DNA of 64,000 nt. It comes from an uncultured Clostridia bacterium. GTDB taxonomy: Bacteria; Bacillota; Clostridia; TANB77; CAG-508. A program made the position numbers and the translations under genes. The DNA lies in assembly GCA_934130285.1 (NCBI GenBank), contig CAKOXT010000005.1, positions 1-64,000 on the forward strand. Reading direction: 5' to 3'. Shown piece by piece: positions 47,257 through 56,175 of the stretch (its first letter is position 1; each line of letters starts with the position of its first letter). The notes under the pieces were generated by a model. It did no database searches and was not told where the DNA came from. It worked only from the letters and a program-made list of their open reading frames with translations.

Positions 47257-49911
47257 ATGGATCACAAATTAAATGACAAGTTAAACCCAAAAGATTTTGA
47301 AGAAGAAATCTATAAAAATTGGGAAGAAAGCGGAAACTTTAAACCTTCAAATGATAAAAGCAAAGAAACATATTGCATAATGATGCCACCACCAAACGTA
47401 ACAGGAAAGCTACACATGGGACATGCATTAGATGACACAATACAAGACATATTAATAAGATTTAAAAGAATGCAAGGATATAGAACCTTATGGTTACCAG
47501 GTTCAGATCATGCTGCAATATCTACAGAGATGAAAGTAGTACAAAAATTAAATGCACAAGGAATAAAAAAATCAGATTTAGGAAGAGAGAAATTCTTAGA
47601 AGAAGCATGGGCGTGGACAAAAGAATATGGAGGAATAATCCAAAAACAACAACGTAAATTAGGATGTTCATGCGATTGGAGCAGAAATAGATTCACATTA
47701 GATGAAGGAATGTCAGAAGCGGTATTAGAGCAATTTGTAAGATTATATAATAAAGGGCTAATTTACAAAGGAAAAAGAATGGTAAATTGGTGCACAAGTT
47801 GTAATACATCAATTTCAGATGCAGAAGTTGAATACAAAGAAGAACCATCACATCTATGGCATATAAGATATAAAATTGTTGGATCTGACGATGAATATAT
47901 AGAAGTTGCAACAACAAGACCAGAAACAATGCTTGGAGATACAGCAGTAGCAGTACATCCAGATGATGAAAGATATACACATTTGGTAGGTAAAAAATGT
48001 ATATTACCAATTATGAACAAAGAAATACCAATAATAGCAGATGAGTTCGTTGAAAAAGAATTTGGAACAGGATGTGTTAAAATAACACCAGCACATGATA
48101 TGAATGACTATCAAGCAGGATTAAGACACAACCTAGAAATAATAGAAGTATTTGATGAAAACTTCAAAATGGGTAACTTAGTTCCTGAATATAAAGGAAT
48201 GGACTTATTAGAAGCAAGAAAGAAAATAGTTGAAAAACTAGAAGAAATCGGAGCACTAGTAAGAACAGAAGATTATACACATAATGTAGCAAAATGCGAA
48301 AGATGCAAAAATACAATAGAACCAAAAATTTCAGAGCAATGGTTCGTAAATATGAAAGAAATGGCTAAAAGAGCAGCAGATAGCGTAAGAAACGGAGAAA
48401 CAAAATTCGTACCACAAAGATACGAAAAACAATATTTCCATTGGTTAGACAATATACAAGATTGGTGTATATCAAGACAATTATGGTGGGGACACAGAAT
48501 ACCAGCATATTATTGCCAAGAATGTGGACATATAAATGTTGCAAAACACGCGCCAGAAAAATGTGAGAAATGTGAAAGTATAAAATTAGTACAAGATGAA
48601 GATACACTAGACACATGGTTCAGTTCAGCATTATGGCCATTCTCAACACTTGGTTGGCCAAATACAGAAGCTGAAGACTACAAGGATTTCTATCCAACAC
48701 AAACATTAGTAACTGGATTTGATATTATAACATTCTGGATATCAAGAATGATGACACAAGGACTTGAACTAACAGATCAAGTACCATTTAAAGATGTATT
48801 AGTACATGGAATTGTAAGAGATAATCAAGGTAGAAAAATGTCTAAAACATTAGGAAACGGAGTAGATCCATTAGATGTAATAGACCAATATGGAACAGAC
48901 AGCTTGAGAATGTCTTTAATATTAGGAACAACACCAGGAAATGATATAAGATATAGTAGTGATAAAGTTGAAGCTGCAAGCAACTTTGCAAACAAACTAT
49001 GGAATGCATCAAAATTCGTATTAATGCAATTAGAAGATATTGAAGAATTCAAAGAAAATGATATAACAGAATTAGATTTTTCAAAAATGATAGACATAGA
49101 CAAATGGATAATTTCAAAATTAAATACATTAGTAAAAGAAGTAACAGAAAATATAGAAAAATATGATCTTGGAGTTGCAGCACAAAAAATATATGACTTT
49201 ACAAGAAATGATTTTTGCGATTGGTATATAGAAATAGTAAAACCTCGTTTATTCGATAAAGAAAACGAATCAAGATACACAGTACAATTCATATTAAACT
49301 ATGTACTATGCACAAGTTTGAAATTATTACATCCATTCATGCCATTTATAACAGAAGAAATATATTCAAAACTATATCATAAAGAAGAAAGCATAATGAT
49401 GACAAAATTCCCAGAATATAAAGAAGAATTAGATTTCAAAAAAGAAGAAGAAATGGCAACAGAAATGATGAATATAATAACAGAGATCAGAAACATAAGA
49501 AGTAAAATGAATGTTCATCCAAGCAAAAAAACAAAATTAATATTTGTAACAACAACAGCAAAAGAAGAGATTAAAAAATCAGAAGAATTCTTAGAGAAAT
49601 TAGGATTCGCAAACAAAATAGAAATACAAGAAACAACGGAAAACATCCCAGAAAACGCAGTAGCAATAATTTCTAAAAATATGGAAGTACACATTCCATT
49701 TGAAGAATTAGTAGACATCGAAGAAGAGAAAAAAAGATTGGAAGGCGAAAAGAAAAGACTAGAATCTGAAGTACAAAGAGGAGAGAAGATGCTTTCAAAT
49801 CCAGGCTTCATCAACAAAGCTCCAGAAGCTAAAATAAATGAAGAAAAAGAAAAATTGGCTAATTATAAAGAATTGTTAGCAAGTGTAATTGAAAAATTGA
49901 ATAAGATGTAG
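47257..49911 (+). CDS. valS: Valyl-tRNA synthetase
   Basis: An 884-residue class I synthetase. The HIGH motif is PPPNVTGKLHMGHAL (about 44-58) and the KMSKS motif reads RKMSKTLGNG (about 526-535). The editing (CP1) domain with TTRPETMLGDTAVAVHP is present, as are the anticodon-binding domain and the C-terminal coiled coil (EEEKKRLEGEKKRLESEVQRGE). GAGAGAG precedes the ATG. It is the last gene of the operon under the valine T-box, which fits feedback by uncharged tRNA-Val. No terminator is seen before the CRISPR locus. Confidence 0.98.
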   Translation: MDHKLNDKLNPKDFEEEIYKNWEESGNFKPSNDKSKETYCIMMPPPNVTGKLHMGHALDDTIQDILIRFKRMQGYRTLWLPGSDHAAISTEMKVVQKLNAQGIKKSDLGREKFLEEAWAWTKEYGGIIQKQQRKLGCSCDWSRNRFTLDEGMSEAVLEQFVRLYNKGLIYKGKRMVNWCTSCNTSISDAEVEYKEEPSHLWHIRYKIVGSDDEYIEVATTRPETMLGDTAVAVHPDDERYTHLVGKKCILPIMNKEIPIIADEFVEKEFGTGCVKITPAHDMNDYQAGLRHNLEIIEVFDENFKMGNLVPEYKGMDLLEARKKIVEKLEEIGALVRTEDYTHNVAKCERCKNTIEPKISEQWFVNMKEMAKRAADSVRNGETKFVPQRYEKQYFHWLDNIQDWCISRQLWWGHRIPAYYCQECGHINVAKHAPEKCEKCESIKLVQDEDTLDTWFSSALWPFSTLGWPNTEAEDYKDFYPTQTLVTGFDIITFWISRMMTQGLELTDQVPFKDVLVHGIVRDNQGRKMSKTLGNGVDPLDVIDQYGTDSLRMSLILGTTPGNDIRYSSDKVEAASNFANKLWNASKFVLMQLEDIEEFKENDITELDFSKMIDIDKWIISKLNTLVKEVTENIEKYDLGVAAQKIYDFTRNDFCDWYIEIVKPRLFDKENESRYTVQFILNYVLCTSLKLLHPFMPFITEEIYSKLYHKEESIMMTKFPEYKEELDFKKEEEMATEMMNIITEIRNIRSKMNVHPSKKTKLIFVTTTAKEEIKKSEEFLEKLGFANKIEIQETTENIPENAVAIISKNMEVHIPFEELVDIEEEKKRLEGEKKRLESEVQRGEKMLSNPGFINKAPEAKINEEKEKLANYKELLASVIEKLNKM

Positions 49912-49927
49912 ATATGAATAAAAAAAC

Positions 49928-49956
49928 TGGCAAATAATGTAATAATATGTTATAAT
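49928..49956 (+). promoter_or_regulatory. Possible upstream tracrRNA/cas9 promoter
   Basis: TGGCAA (49928-49933), 17 bases, TATAAT (49951-49956). The -35 is poor, so this is weaker than the next promoter, but it would give a longer transcript carrying the tracrRNA into cas9. Confidence 0.35.
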
Positions 49957-49981
49957 AAAACTAATTTACTGGAAATGGCTA

Positions 49982-50008
49982 TTGACAAAATATGAGAGAT
50001 ATTATAAT
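49982..50008 (+). promoter_or_regulatory. tracrRNA promoter
   Basis: TTGACA (49982-49987), 15 bases, TATAAT (50003-50008). The short spacer is below the ideal 17, but both hexamers are perfect. A start near 50014 gives an RNA beginning with an ATGTGC/GCACAT hairpin. Confidence 0.65.
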
Positions 50009-50013
50009 ATAAT

Positions 50014-50151
50014 TATGTGCTAAGGGAATGGCACATTTTATATCATATCAAAGTAGAATAGGTTTCTATAATAAGACCTAAGTTTTATTATGAAACTTAT
50101 GTGTCGCAAAGCGCATTAGCTGTCCAGAAATGGGCAGCTATCTTCATTTTA
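50014..50151 (+). ncRNA. tracrRNA (type II-C)
   Basis: The anti-repeat at 50037-50072 matches the plus-strand CRISPR repeat at 29 of 36 positions, so this plus-strand RNA pairs with crRNA made from the minus strand. The CTATAAT end forms the lower stem with GUUAUAG of the crRNA, then a three-base internal loop, then the long upper duplex. After it come a TAAGTTT/AAACTTA hairpin (50079-50099), a small stem, and a terminator hairpin AGCTGTCC/GGGCAGCT (50118-50139) with a weak T tail. A 5' stem ATGTGC/GCACAT (50015-50036) precedes the anti-repeat. Confidence 0.85.
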
Positions 50152-50165
50152 TAGGAGGAAATAAT

Positions 50166-53100
50166 ATGGGATATAGAATAGGATTAGATATTGGAATAAC
50201 TTCTGTTGGATGGTCAGTAATAGAAGATGATTCAAAAGGGAATCCAATACGAATTATAGATTTAGGATCAAGAATTTTTGATGCTGCAGAAAATCCACAA
50301 GATGGATCAGCACTTGCGAAAGAAAGAAGAGATGCACGTGGATTAAGACGTAGACTAAGAAGAAAAAAGCACAGAGTAGAAAGAACCAAAAGACTCCTAG
50401 AAAGATATGACATAATTACTAAAAAAGAAGTAGAGGCAATGTATGCAAACCAAGCGCATGTTAAACATTTATACAATGTATATGAGCTAAGAGTTCTAGG
50501 AATAGAACAAAAATTAACTAATAAAGAACTAGCACGTATATTAATAAGTTTGGTAAAGAAAAGAGGATATAAATCAAATAGTAAAGCAGAAGAAAGTAAC
50601 GGGGAAGCAGGAAAATTATTAACAGCTACGAGAGATAACGAAATATTAATGCAATCTAAAGGATATAGAACAGTTGCGGAAATGTATTTAAAAGATGATA
50701 AATTTAAAGCAAAAAACAAAAAGGGAGAAATACTTGTAGATAAAGATGGAACGCCATTATTAAAAATAAAAAATTCAACAGGAGATTATAAAAATACAAC
50801 ATTAAGAAAATTATTAATAGAAGAAATAAAACTAATTTTAAACAAGCAAAAAGAATTAAATTCAAAAATCACAGATGATTTTATAACTGAATATTTAAAA
50901 ATATTTGAAAGTCAAAGAAACTTTGATGACGGTCCAGGATTTCCAAGCCCTTATGGCGGTAACTTAATAGAAAATATGCTTGGGAACTGTACATTTGAAA
51001 AAGAAGAAAAAAGAGCACCGAAAGCAACATATACATTTGAATATTTTAAATTTTTACAAACATTAAATCATATTAAAATAGAAACAATAAATAAAAAAGA
51101 TGATGGAACAATCAATAAGGAAAAAAGAGAATTAACATCAGAAGAGAAAGAAAAATTAAAAGAATTAGTATTCTCAAAAGTAACAGTTACATATAGTGAC
51201 GTAAGAAAAACATTACAACTTGAATCTAATCAAAGATTTAATATGTTTACATATAGAGATCTATTAAATTATACAGAAGAAACAAATAAAGAAATTGAAA
51301 AAGAGAAAAAGTTAAAAGAATTTGAATCTTATAAAAAAATAAAAACTGCATTAAACCATATTGAAAAAAATTATATAACAAAATTGACAACAGATGATCT
51401 AGATGAAATAGGTTATGCACTAACTGTATATAAAAGTAATGATAAAAGAAAAGAATACTTAGAAAAGCATACGCCAAATTTATCAAAAGAAGCAATAGAA
51501 GAATTGTTGAAACTTAGCTTTTCTAAAGTAGGAAATTTATCATTAAAAGCAATGAAAAAAATTATTCCAGAATTAGAAAAAGGAGTAACATATGATAAAG
51601 CAGTAGATAAGGTGTATGAAGATTTTAGAGGGACAGTAGATACTCAAAAGAAAAGAAAACTAAGCCTAAAAGATTTTGAACAAGAAATATCAAATCCTGT
51701 AGTTAGAAGAGGTCTATCACAAGCTATAAAAGTATTAAATGCAATAACATTGAGATATAATGAAAAGTTTGGAAAGCCCGACGTAGTTGTAGTTGAACTA
51801 GCAAGAGAATTAGGAAAAAACTTTGCAGATAGAAGAACAATAGAAAAAAGACAAAGTGATAATATGCAAACAAATGAAAAAGCAAAAGAATCAATTATAG
51901 CATTAGGAAAAAACAACCCAACAGGAAAAGATATAGTGAAATTTAAACTATGGCAAGACCAAGATTGTAAATGTATATATTCTGGAAAAACGATACCAGT
52001 TGAGGAGCTATTTACAGATTTAGTAGATGTTGATCATATAATTCCATACAGTCAATGTTTTGACGATAGTTATAATAATAAAATATTAGTACTTGCAAGT
52101 GAAAATAGACGAAAAGGAAACAGAGTTCCATATAAGTATTTAAAAGAAAGTGGAAAGAACTTAGAAGAATACGAAATAAGAGTAAATACACTTATTAGAA
52201 ATAGTAAAAAGAAACAAAACTTATTAAGACAAGATTTTACAAGAGAAGATGCAGAGGATTGGAAGGAAAGAAACTTAAACGATACCAAATATATATGTAA
52301 GTACATGTATAATTTAATCAGAAATCATTTAGAATTTTCAGACAATGCAAACTTCGTGCGAAAAGTGTGGACTGTAAATGGAGCATTAACAGCACATATA
52401 AGAAAAAGACTTGGAATAGAAAAAGTAAGAGACGGAGATACACATCATGCAGTAGACGCAACTGTAATAGCAATTACAACACAAGGAATGGTTAATAAAT
52501 TAACAAAATATTATCAATATGTAGATGGAAGATATATGAACAATAAAGGAGAGTATATAGACACATATACAGGAGAGATAATAAATGCAAAAGAATATGA
52601 AGAAAAGTATGGTATATATTTCCCAGAACCATGGCCAAAGTTTAGAAAAGAATTAGATATTAGAACAAATTGCAAGACAAGAGAAAGAATGATTGAGTGC
52701 TTAGAATCAGAAAAAATTTATACATACGAAGATTATGATGATGTAGAACCAATATTTGTTTCAAGAATGCCTAGAAGAAAAGTTACAGGACCAGCACATG
52801 TAGCTACAATCAGAGGAATAAAAGAAAAAGACGGAGAATTAAAAACAATAACAAAAACTGAATTAACCAAATTAAAACTAAAAGATGGAGAAATAGAAGG
52901 TTATCCCGAAAACTGTAAACGTGATGATAGATTATTGTATGAAGCTTTGAAAAATAGATTAATTGAATTTAATGGAGATGCAGTCAAGGCATTTAGTGAA
53001 CCATTTTATAAACCAAAATCAGATGGGACACGAGGACCAGTAGTAAATAAAGTAAAAATTGAAGCAAATACAACAATGGGAGTAACTTTAAATGACAAAA

Positions 53101-53576
53101 AAGCATTTGCAGCAAATGGTGATTGCGTTAGATTAGATATATTTTATGTAGAAAATGAGGGATATTATTTCATCCCAATATATGTTAGCGATACTGTAAA
53201 AAAAGAATTGCCTAATAAAGCATGTGTAGCTGGAAAAAAATATGCTGATTGGAAAGAAATGAAAGATGAAGATTTTATCTTTTCAATATATCCAAAAGAT
53301 TTAATATATATTCAAGGAAAAAATAAAATTAAATTAAATCCAGTTATAAAAGATAAGGATTCAATTGAAGTTGAAGAAATTTTTGCTTATTATGTAAAGG
53401 CTGGAATATCATCTGCAGCAATAACAATACAAACAAATGAGAGAAAATATGTTCAACCAAGTTTAGGAATAAAAAGTTTAAAGAAATTAGAAAAATATGA
53501 AGTAGATATTTTAGGTAATTATCATAAAGTAAAATTGCCTGAAAAAAGATTACCTTTTAATATAAATAAAAAATAG
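50166..53576 (+). CDS. cas9: CRISPR-associated endonuclease Cas9 (type II-C)
   Basis: A 1136-residue RNA-guided nuclease. Catalytic residues are all present: RuvC-I Asp8 (GLDIGITSVGW), RuvC-II Glu544 (VVVELARELG), HNH Asp623-His624 with Asn647, and RuvC-III His761-Asp764 (HHAVDAT). The Arg-rich bridge helix is at about 53-77. Length and the lack of csn2 or cas4 put it in II-C. AGGAGG (50153-50158) fixes the ATG at 50166. It starts 15 bases after the tracrRNA terminator with no room for a separate promoter. Confidence 0.97.
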   Translation: MGYRIGLDIGITSVGWSVIEDDSKGNPIRIIDLGSRIFDAAENPQDGSALAKERRDARGLRRRLRRKKHRVERTKRLLERYDIITKKEVEAMYANQAHVKHLYNVYELRVLGIEQKLTNKELARILISLVKKRGYKSNSKAEESNGEAGKLLTATRDNEILMQSKGYRTVAEMYLKDDKFKAKNKKGEILVDKDGTPLLKIKNSTGDYKNTTLRKLLIEEIKLILNKQKELNSKITDDFITEYLKIFESQRNFDDGPGFPSPYGGNLIENMLGNCTFEKEEKRAPKATYTFEYFKFLQTLNHIKIETINKKDDGTINKEKRELTSEEKEKLKELVFSKVTVTYSDVRKTLQLESNQRFNMFTYRDLLNYTEETNKEIEKEKKLKEFESYKKIKTALNHIEKNYITKLTTDDLDEIGYALTVYKSNDKRKEYLEKHTPNLSKEAIEELLKLSFSKVGNLSLKAMKKIIPELEKGVTYDKAVDKVYEDFRGTVDTQKKRKLSLKDFEQEISNPVVRRGLSQAIKVLNAITLRYNEKFGKPDVVVVELARELGKNFADRRTIEKRQSDNMQTNEKAKESIIALGKNNPTGKDIVKFKLWQDQDCKCIYSGKTIPVEELFTDLVDVDHIIPYSQCFDDSYNNKILVLASENRRKGNRVPYKYLKESGKNLEEYEIRVNTLIRNSKKKQNLLRQDFTREDAEDWKERNLNDTKYICKYMYNLIRNHLEFSDNANFVRKVWTVNGALTAHIRKRLGIEKVRDGDTHHAVDATVIAITTQGMVNKLTKYYQYVDGRYMNNKGEYIDTYTGEIINAKEYEEKYGIYFPEPWPKFRKELDIRTNCKTRERMIECLESEKIYTYEDYDDVEPIFVSRMPRRKVTGPAHVATIRGIKEKDGELKTITKTELTKLKLKDGEIEGYPENCKRDDRLLYEALKNRLIEFNGDAVKAFSEPFYKPKSDGTRGPVVNKVKIEANTTMGVTLNDKKAFAANGDCVRLDIFYVENEGYYFIPIYVSDTVKKELPNKACVAGKKYADWKEMKDEDFIFSIYPKDLIYIQGKNKIKLNPVIKDKDSIEVEEIFAYYVKAGISSAAITIQTNERKYVQPSLGIKSLKKLEKYEVDILGNYHKVKLPEKRLPFNINKK

Positions 53577-53587
53577 AAGGGAGGGAA

Positions 53588-53638
53588 GCTTTAATATTTA
53601 TCTTAAAGCACCATTTGTCTAGCATTATGCAAGATAAA
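53588..53638 (+). other. Two mutually exclusive hairpins in the cas9-cas1 gap
   Basis: GCTTTAA (53588-53594) can pair with TTAAAGC (53603-53609), or TTTATCTT (53597-53604) can pair with AAGATAAA (53631-53638). The stems share bases 53603-53604, so only one forms at a time. A strong GGGAGGG lies just upstream at 53580-53585, but cas1 itself lacks a nearby ribosome site. Confidence 0.45.
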
Positions 53639-53655
53639 TGTTTTAAGCGAATACT

Positions 53656-54558
53656 ATGGCTTTCAGAAATATCTACGTACAAACAGATGCACACATAAAA
53701 GTAAAAAATGAGCAACTATTAATACAAAATGAAAACGGTGAACATACTGTTCCATTAGAAGATATTAATAGTATATGCATTGAGTCATTAAGGACAAGCA
53801 TTACAACATATACATTATATAAGATAATAGAACACGATATTATTTTATATGTATGTGACTCAAAACATCTACCATCTGGAATATTAATTGGAACAAATAA
53901 GTATTCAAGACAACTAAAAAATTTACAAATGCAATTTAATATTTCAAAACCATTACTAAAAAGAATATGGCAAGAAATCGTAACAGTAAAAGTAATTAAT
54001 CAAGCAAAATGCATGGAAGAATTAAAAAATGAAAAATTTACAAAATTATTAGAAATGATAAAAGGAATAACATCAGGTGATTCAAAAAATGTGGAAGCAA
54101 AAGCAGCAGCATATTATTTTAAGTCTATTTTCGGAAACGATTTTAATAGAAATAAAGAATGTATAGAAAATGCTGCACTAAATTATGGCTATTCAATAGT
54201 TAGAGGTATGATAGCAAGAAGTCTTATAATGTATGGATTTGAACCAGCATTAGGAATATTCCATCACAACCAATTGAATAATTTTAACCTAGCAGATGAT
54301 TTTATAGAATGTTTTAGACCAGTTGTAGACTTATATGTTATAAATACTATAGACTTTAGAATGAAAAGACTAACACCCGAAGAAAAACAAAAAATATATA
54401 ATGTAATGAACTGTTTAGTTTTAATAGATGGTAAAAAATTTAATATTCAAGGTGCAATTGAATATATGATAAAAAGTTATTCAACAAGTATGAATAAAAA
54501 AGAAAATTTGATTAAATTACCATATTTAATTAAATTAGAAGAGTATAGGTATGCATAA
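53656..54558 (+). CDS. cas1: CRISPR integrase Cas1
   Basis: A 300-residue type II Cas1. With Cas2 it inserts new spacers. Metal-binding residues are Glu147 (VEAKAAAYYF), His203 (IFHHNQ) and Glu218 (DDFIECFRP), with spacing matching Streptococcus Cas1. The start MAFRNIYV is the usual type II-C start, and an in-frame stop lies four codons upstream. No Shine-Dalgarno is seen directly before it. The gene is 79 bases after cas9 and overlaps cas2 by eight bases. Confidence 0.95.
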   Translation: MAFRNIYVQTDAHIKVKNEQLLIQNENGEHTVPLEDINSICIESLRTSITTYTLYKIIEHDIILYVCDSKHLPSGILIGTNKYSRQLKNLQMQFNISKPLLKRIWQEIVTVKVINQAKCMEELKNEKFTKLLEMIKGITSGDSKNVEAKAAAYYFKSIFGNDFNRNKECIENAALNYGYSIVRGMIARSLIMYGFEPALGIFHHNQLNNFNLADDFIECFRPVVDLYVINTIDFRMKRLTPEEKQKIYNVMNCLVLIDGKKFNIQGAIEYMIKSYSTSMNKKENLIKLPYLIKLEEYRYA

Positions 54559-54871
54559 GTTTATGAGAATACTAGTTTTCTTTGATTTACCAGTTAAAAC
54601 TAAACCACAAAGAAGAAAAGCAACACAATTTAGAAACTTCTTAATTAAAGATGGATATTATATGGTTCAATTTTCAGTATATGCTAGAGTTTGTAATGGA
54701 AATGATATGGTAGAATTACATAAGAAAAGATTAAAAGCAAATGTACCTGATGATGGATCTATTAGAGTTTTAGTTATAACAGAAAAGCAGTATGAGAATG
54801 TTGAAATTTTATTAGGGAGAAAATCCAAATATGAAAAACCGATTGAATTTGAAACATTATCTCTTTTCTAA
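54551..54871 (+). CDS. cas2: CRISPR-associated Cas2
   Basis: A 106-residue protein (102 if ATG 54563, MRILVFFDLP, is used). The first strand ILVFFDLPV with its acidic residue, the RNFLIKDGYYMVQFSVYARV helix-strand unit and the C-terminal strand are typical of Cas2, the structural partner of Cas1 in spacer integration. It overlaps the end of cas1, so it is translationally coupled. The array follows after a terminator. Confidence 0.95.
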   Translation: MHKFMRILVFFDLPVKTKPQRRKATQFRNFLIKDGYYMVQFSVYARVCNGNDMVELHKKRLKANVPDDGSIRVLVITEKQYENVEILLGRKSKYEKPIEFETLSLF

Positions 54872-54925
54872 AAAAAGAGATAAAATAGTAAAACATTTGA
54901 TTAATGTAATATATTTTTTAAAAAG

Positions 54926-54963
54926 AAAAAAGCTAGTAATCATTGGTATTACTAGCTTTTTGT
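54926..54963. terminator. Bidirectional terminator between cas2 and the CRISPR array
   Basis: AAAAAAGCTAGTAAT (54926-54940) pairs with ATTACTAGCTTTTT (54948-54961) around a 7-base loop. It ends in T residues on both strands, so it can stop cas mRNA and also minus-strand crRNA transcription running towards cas2. Confidence 0.87.
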
Positions 54964-54970
54964 AGGGAAT

Positions 54971-55667
54971 ATTATATCATATCAAAATATAATAGGGAAC
55001 TATAACTGTATTCGATATTAAACTGCACATAATCTTATTATATCATATCAAAATATAATAGGGAACTATAACTATTTTTTCTTCTTTAATAATATTTTTT
55101 AGATTATATCATATCAAAATATAATAGGGAACTATAACTAAATCATATGATATATGCTCTCCATAAATATTATATCATATCAAAATATAATAGGGAACTA
55201 TAACTATTAAATGACTTCCTGAAAAATGGCTTTTATTATATCATATCAAAATATAATAGGGAACTATAACTTTCAGATTCATGAAGCAATACGAGGTTCT
55301 AATTATATCATATCAAAATATAATAGGGAACTATAACTGTTGTTCTGGAGTTATAAAAATTACTAATATTATATCATATCAAAATATAATAGGGAACTAT
55401 AACAGAAGTATATGAAGAAGACGTTATAAACCAATTATATCATATCAAAATATAATAGGGAACTATAACTTGCTTCTCCATCTCCATACTTACCAGCTAA
55501 TTATATCATATCAAAATATAATAGGGAACTATAACTTTGCTAATCGTGGCAAGTTGAAAGTTGATATTATATCATATCAAAATATAATAGGAAACTATAA
55601 CTTTTATTACTTCCACACTACCTTGACCGTAATTATATCATATCAAAATACAATAGAAAACTATAAG
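54971..55667 (-). CRISPR. Type II-C CRISPR array, 11 repeats and 10 spacers
   Basis: 36-bp repeats start at 54971, 55037, 55103, 55169, 55235, 55302, 55368, 55434, 55500, 55566 and 55632. Spacers are 30 bases (one of 31 at 55271-55301). The first nine repeats are identical, the tenth has one change and the eleventh three. On the minus strand the repeat begins GTTATAGTTCCC, the usual II-C crRNA tag, and ends TGATATAAT, an extended -10 promoter. Hence crRNAs are probably made from the minus strand, each from its own repeat. The plus-strand anti-repeat of the tracrRNA agrees. Confidence 0.96.
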
Positions 55668-55723
55668 TGTGCTATCACGGACCAATTAGATATGCATAAT
55701 TATAACAAAATCTGGAAAAACAC

Positions 55724-55753
55724 TAGACAAAAAGTTCAGCTACGTGGTACAAT
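55724..55753 (+). promoter_or_regulatory. Promoter of the PBECR-like nuclease gene
   Basis: TAGACA (55724-55729), 18 bases, TACAAT (55748-55753) with TG one base upstream of the -10. Confidence 0.65.
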
Positions 55754-55785
55754 TTCTGGAAAATAAATGAAAAGGATATAAATTA

Positions 55786-56157
55786 TTGCTAATAGGAAAA
55801 ATAGACAAAAATAAAATTGGAGAATATGCTAAAAAAATAAAGTCAGAAGATATAGTATTGACAATTGAGAGAATGAGACATATTTTTAGAAATCATCAAA
55901 ATGACTACAAAATTATAATGAAAAATATAGCTAGAATTATTGCAAATCCAGATGAAGTGATAGAAGATAACAAAAATAAAGATACTTTATTTTTTATTGG
56001 AAAATTAGATAAAAACAATTTAAATATTGTTATAAAATTGAATACTACTAATAGTGAAGAACATCCTAGTAATTCAATAATGACAGCATGGATAATAAGA
56101 GAAAAAAACTTAAGAAAGGTTAGAGAAAAAAATAAAAGTATTTACAAAATAGAATAA
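55786..56157 (+). CDS. PBECR-like (Barnase-EndoU-ColicinE5/D-RelE) small nuclease domain protein
   Basis: A 123-residue single-domain protein. ERMRHIFRNHQNDY (about 29-42), IARIIANPDEVIED and a C-terminal strand-helix MTAWIIREKNLRKVREK resemble the phage Barnase-EndoU-ColicinE5/D-RelE superfamily domains (PBECR), candidate RNases often found as toxins or effectors. His32 and His37 and Arg/Lys residues could be catalytic. The start is TTG with AAAGGA nine bases upstream. It has its own promoter and sits between the CRISPR array and a small RNA. No antitoxin protein is adjacent. Assignment is by recalled pattern. Confidence 0.65.
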   Translation: MLIGKIDKNKIGEYAKKIKSEDIVLTIERMRHIFRNHQNDYKIIMKNIARIIANPDEVIEDNKNKDTLFFIGKLDKNNLNIVIKLNTTNSEEHPSNSIMTAWIIREKNLRKVREKNKSIYKIE

Positions 56158-56169
56158 ACATGCTATTAT
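56141..56169 (+). promoter_or_regulatory. Promoter of the structured small RNA
   Basis: TTTACA (56141-56146), 17 bases, TATTAT (56164-56169) with TG one base upstream of the -10. It overlaps the end of the nuclease gene. Confidence 0.55.
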
Positions 56170-56175
56170 AAACAT

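Noticed and set aside
55007..55631. Self-targeting spacers within this window
   Set aside because: I compared distinctive words from several spacers with the window by eye and saw no protospacer. A full search against genome and phages was not possible.
54971..55667. Plus-strand transcription of the CRISPR array
   Set aside because: The anti-repeat is in the plus-strand RNA next to cas9, and the repeat reads as a II-C crRNA tag only on the minus strand, where it also has a -10 promoter.
55470..55766. A 98-residue plus-strand reading frame across the repeats
   Set aside because: It is a translation of CRISPR repeats and spacers, has no ribosome site and shows the repeat period.
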